NCBI GenBank assembly: GCA_029238555.1 | Contig: JAQWFV010000035.1 | Coordinates: 1-14,983, forward strand | Reading direction: 5' to 3' | Origin: Flavobacteriaceae bacterium | GTDB lineage: Bacteria; Bacteroidota; Bacteroidia; Flavobacteriales; Flavobacteriaceae | Length of the DNA stretch: 14,983 bases | Part shown: positions 14,702-14,983 of the stretch, one piece after another | Layout: every line of letters starts with the position of its first letter | How positions within the stretch are numbered: position 1 is the first letter of the stretch | Notes under the pieces: generated by a model | Databases searched by the model: none | Told to the model about the DNA's origin: nothing | What the model saw: only the letters and a program-made list of their open reading frames with translations | Program-made: the position numbers and the translations under genes

Positions 14702-14983
14702 TATGCCCATCGTATTTATGGGAACACCAGGATTTGCAGCCCATATTTTAGAAACACTAGTAGAAAACGGACAAAATATAGTAGGTGTAGTTACGGTGGC
14801 TGACAAACCAGCTGGAAGGGGTAAAAAATTACATGAATCTGAGGTAAAAAAAGTAGCACTTAAACATCAATTAACGCTATTACAACCTCCCCATTTAAAA
14901 GACCCCATATTCATTGAAGCCTTAAAGGCATTAAATGCAGCAGTATTTGTTGTGGTGGCTTTTAGAATGCTTCCTGAATTGGT
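14688..14983 (+). CDS. fmt: Methionyl-tRNA formyltransferase, N-terminal part (3' end outside window)
   Basis: About 98 residues are visible. The signature IVFMGTPGFAAHILETL opens the formyltransferase Rossmann-like domain, followed by VVTVADKPAGRGKKL and LLQPPHLKD, and then FVVVAFRMLPEL at the window edge. The enzyme formylates Met-tRNA for translation initiation using 10-formyl-tetrahydrofolate. In-frame ATG codons occur at 14682, 14688 and 14703. I choose 14688 (MSKNNMPIVFMGTP) because Fmt proteins usually have a few residues before the IVFMGTP strand, whereas 14703 leaves only two. This start overlaps the end of recQ by 14 bases, indicating translational coupling. Confidence 0.92.
   Translation, partial: MSKNNMPIVFMGTPGFAAHILETLVENGQNIVGVVTVADKPAGRGKKLHESEVKKVALKHQLTLLQPPHLKDPIFIEALKALNAAVFVVVAFRMLPEL

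Overview
The window looks like chromosomal DNA of a Bacteroidota member, most likely Flavobacteriaceae. The DNA is AT-rich. It carries Bacteroidota-typical families (DUF2911, DUF4290, a LmbE-type deacetylase paired with a sodium:solute symporter). Several gene starts are preceded by the Bacteroidota -7 promoter element TAnnTTTG, and none has an obvious Shine-Dalgarno site. I see no tRNA, rRNA, insertion sequence, phage gene or CRISPR array. No stretch over 300 bases lacks a gene.

Layout. (1) 1-2577, plus strand: the 3' part of a large LmbE/PIG-L-type deacetylase gene, then an SSS-family sodium:solute symporter 2 bases later. (2) 2591-3433, minus strand: a secreted DUF2911 protein, convergent with the symporter across a strong inverted repeat. 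(3) 3571-7594, plus strand: a compact photolyase cluster made of an SRPBCC protein, a short-chain dehydrogenase/reductase (SDR), a canonical class I CPD photolyase and a divergent photolyase/cryptochrome paralogue. (4) 7660-9769, plus strand: an exported M20 amidohydrolase and a membrane lysoplasmalogenase (YhhN family). (5) 9759-12175, minus strand: murA, DUF4290 and DUF493, with murA overlapping the lysoplasmalogenase tail to tail by 11 bases. (6) 12276 to the end, plus strand: a small P-loop ATPase, a RecQ-family helicase and the 5' part of fmt, tightly packed with recQ and fmt overlapping.

How the genes work together. Region 3 is the most interesting accessory block. It is a light-repair or light-sensing unit in which a fully equipped photolyase sits beside a sister protein that has lost most DNA-lesion contacts and two of the three electron-transfer tryptophans. 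The SDR encoded with them has isoleucine where the catalytic tyrosine belongs. Regions 5 and 6 are housekeeping: cell-wall precursor synthesis (MurA, with Asp replacing the fosfomycin-reactive Cys), DNA repair (RecQ) and translation initiation (Fmt). Region 1 probably handles hydrolysis and uptake of an N-acetylated or glycosidic compound. Region 4 combines exported peptide or amide hydrolysis with ether-lipid turnover.

I find no clear previously undescribed defence or mobile system. The notable points are active-site substitutions in otherwise recognisable enzymes, an unusual RecQ domain order, and two neighbouring genes that lack any ATG start.
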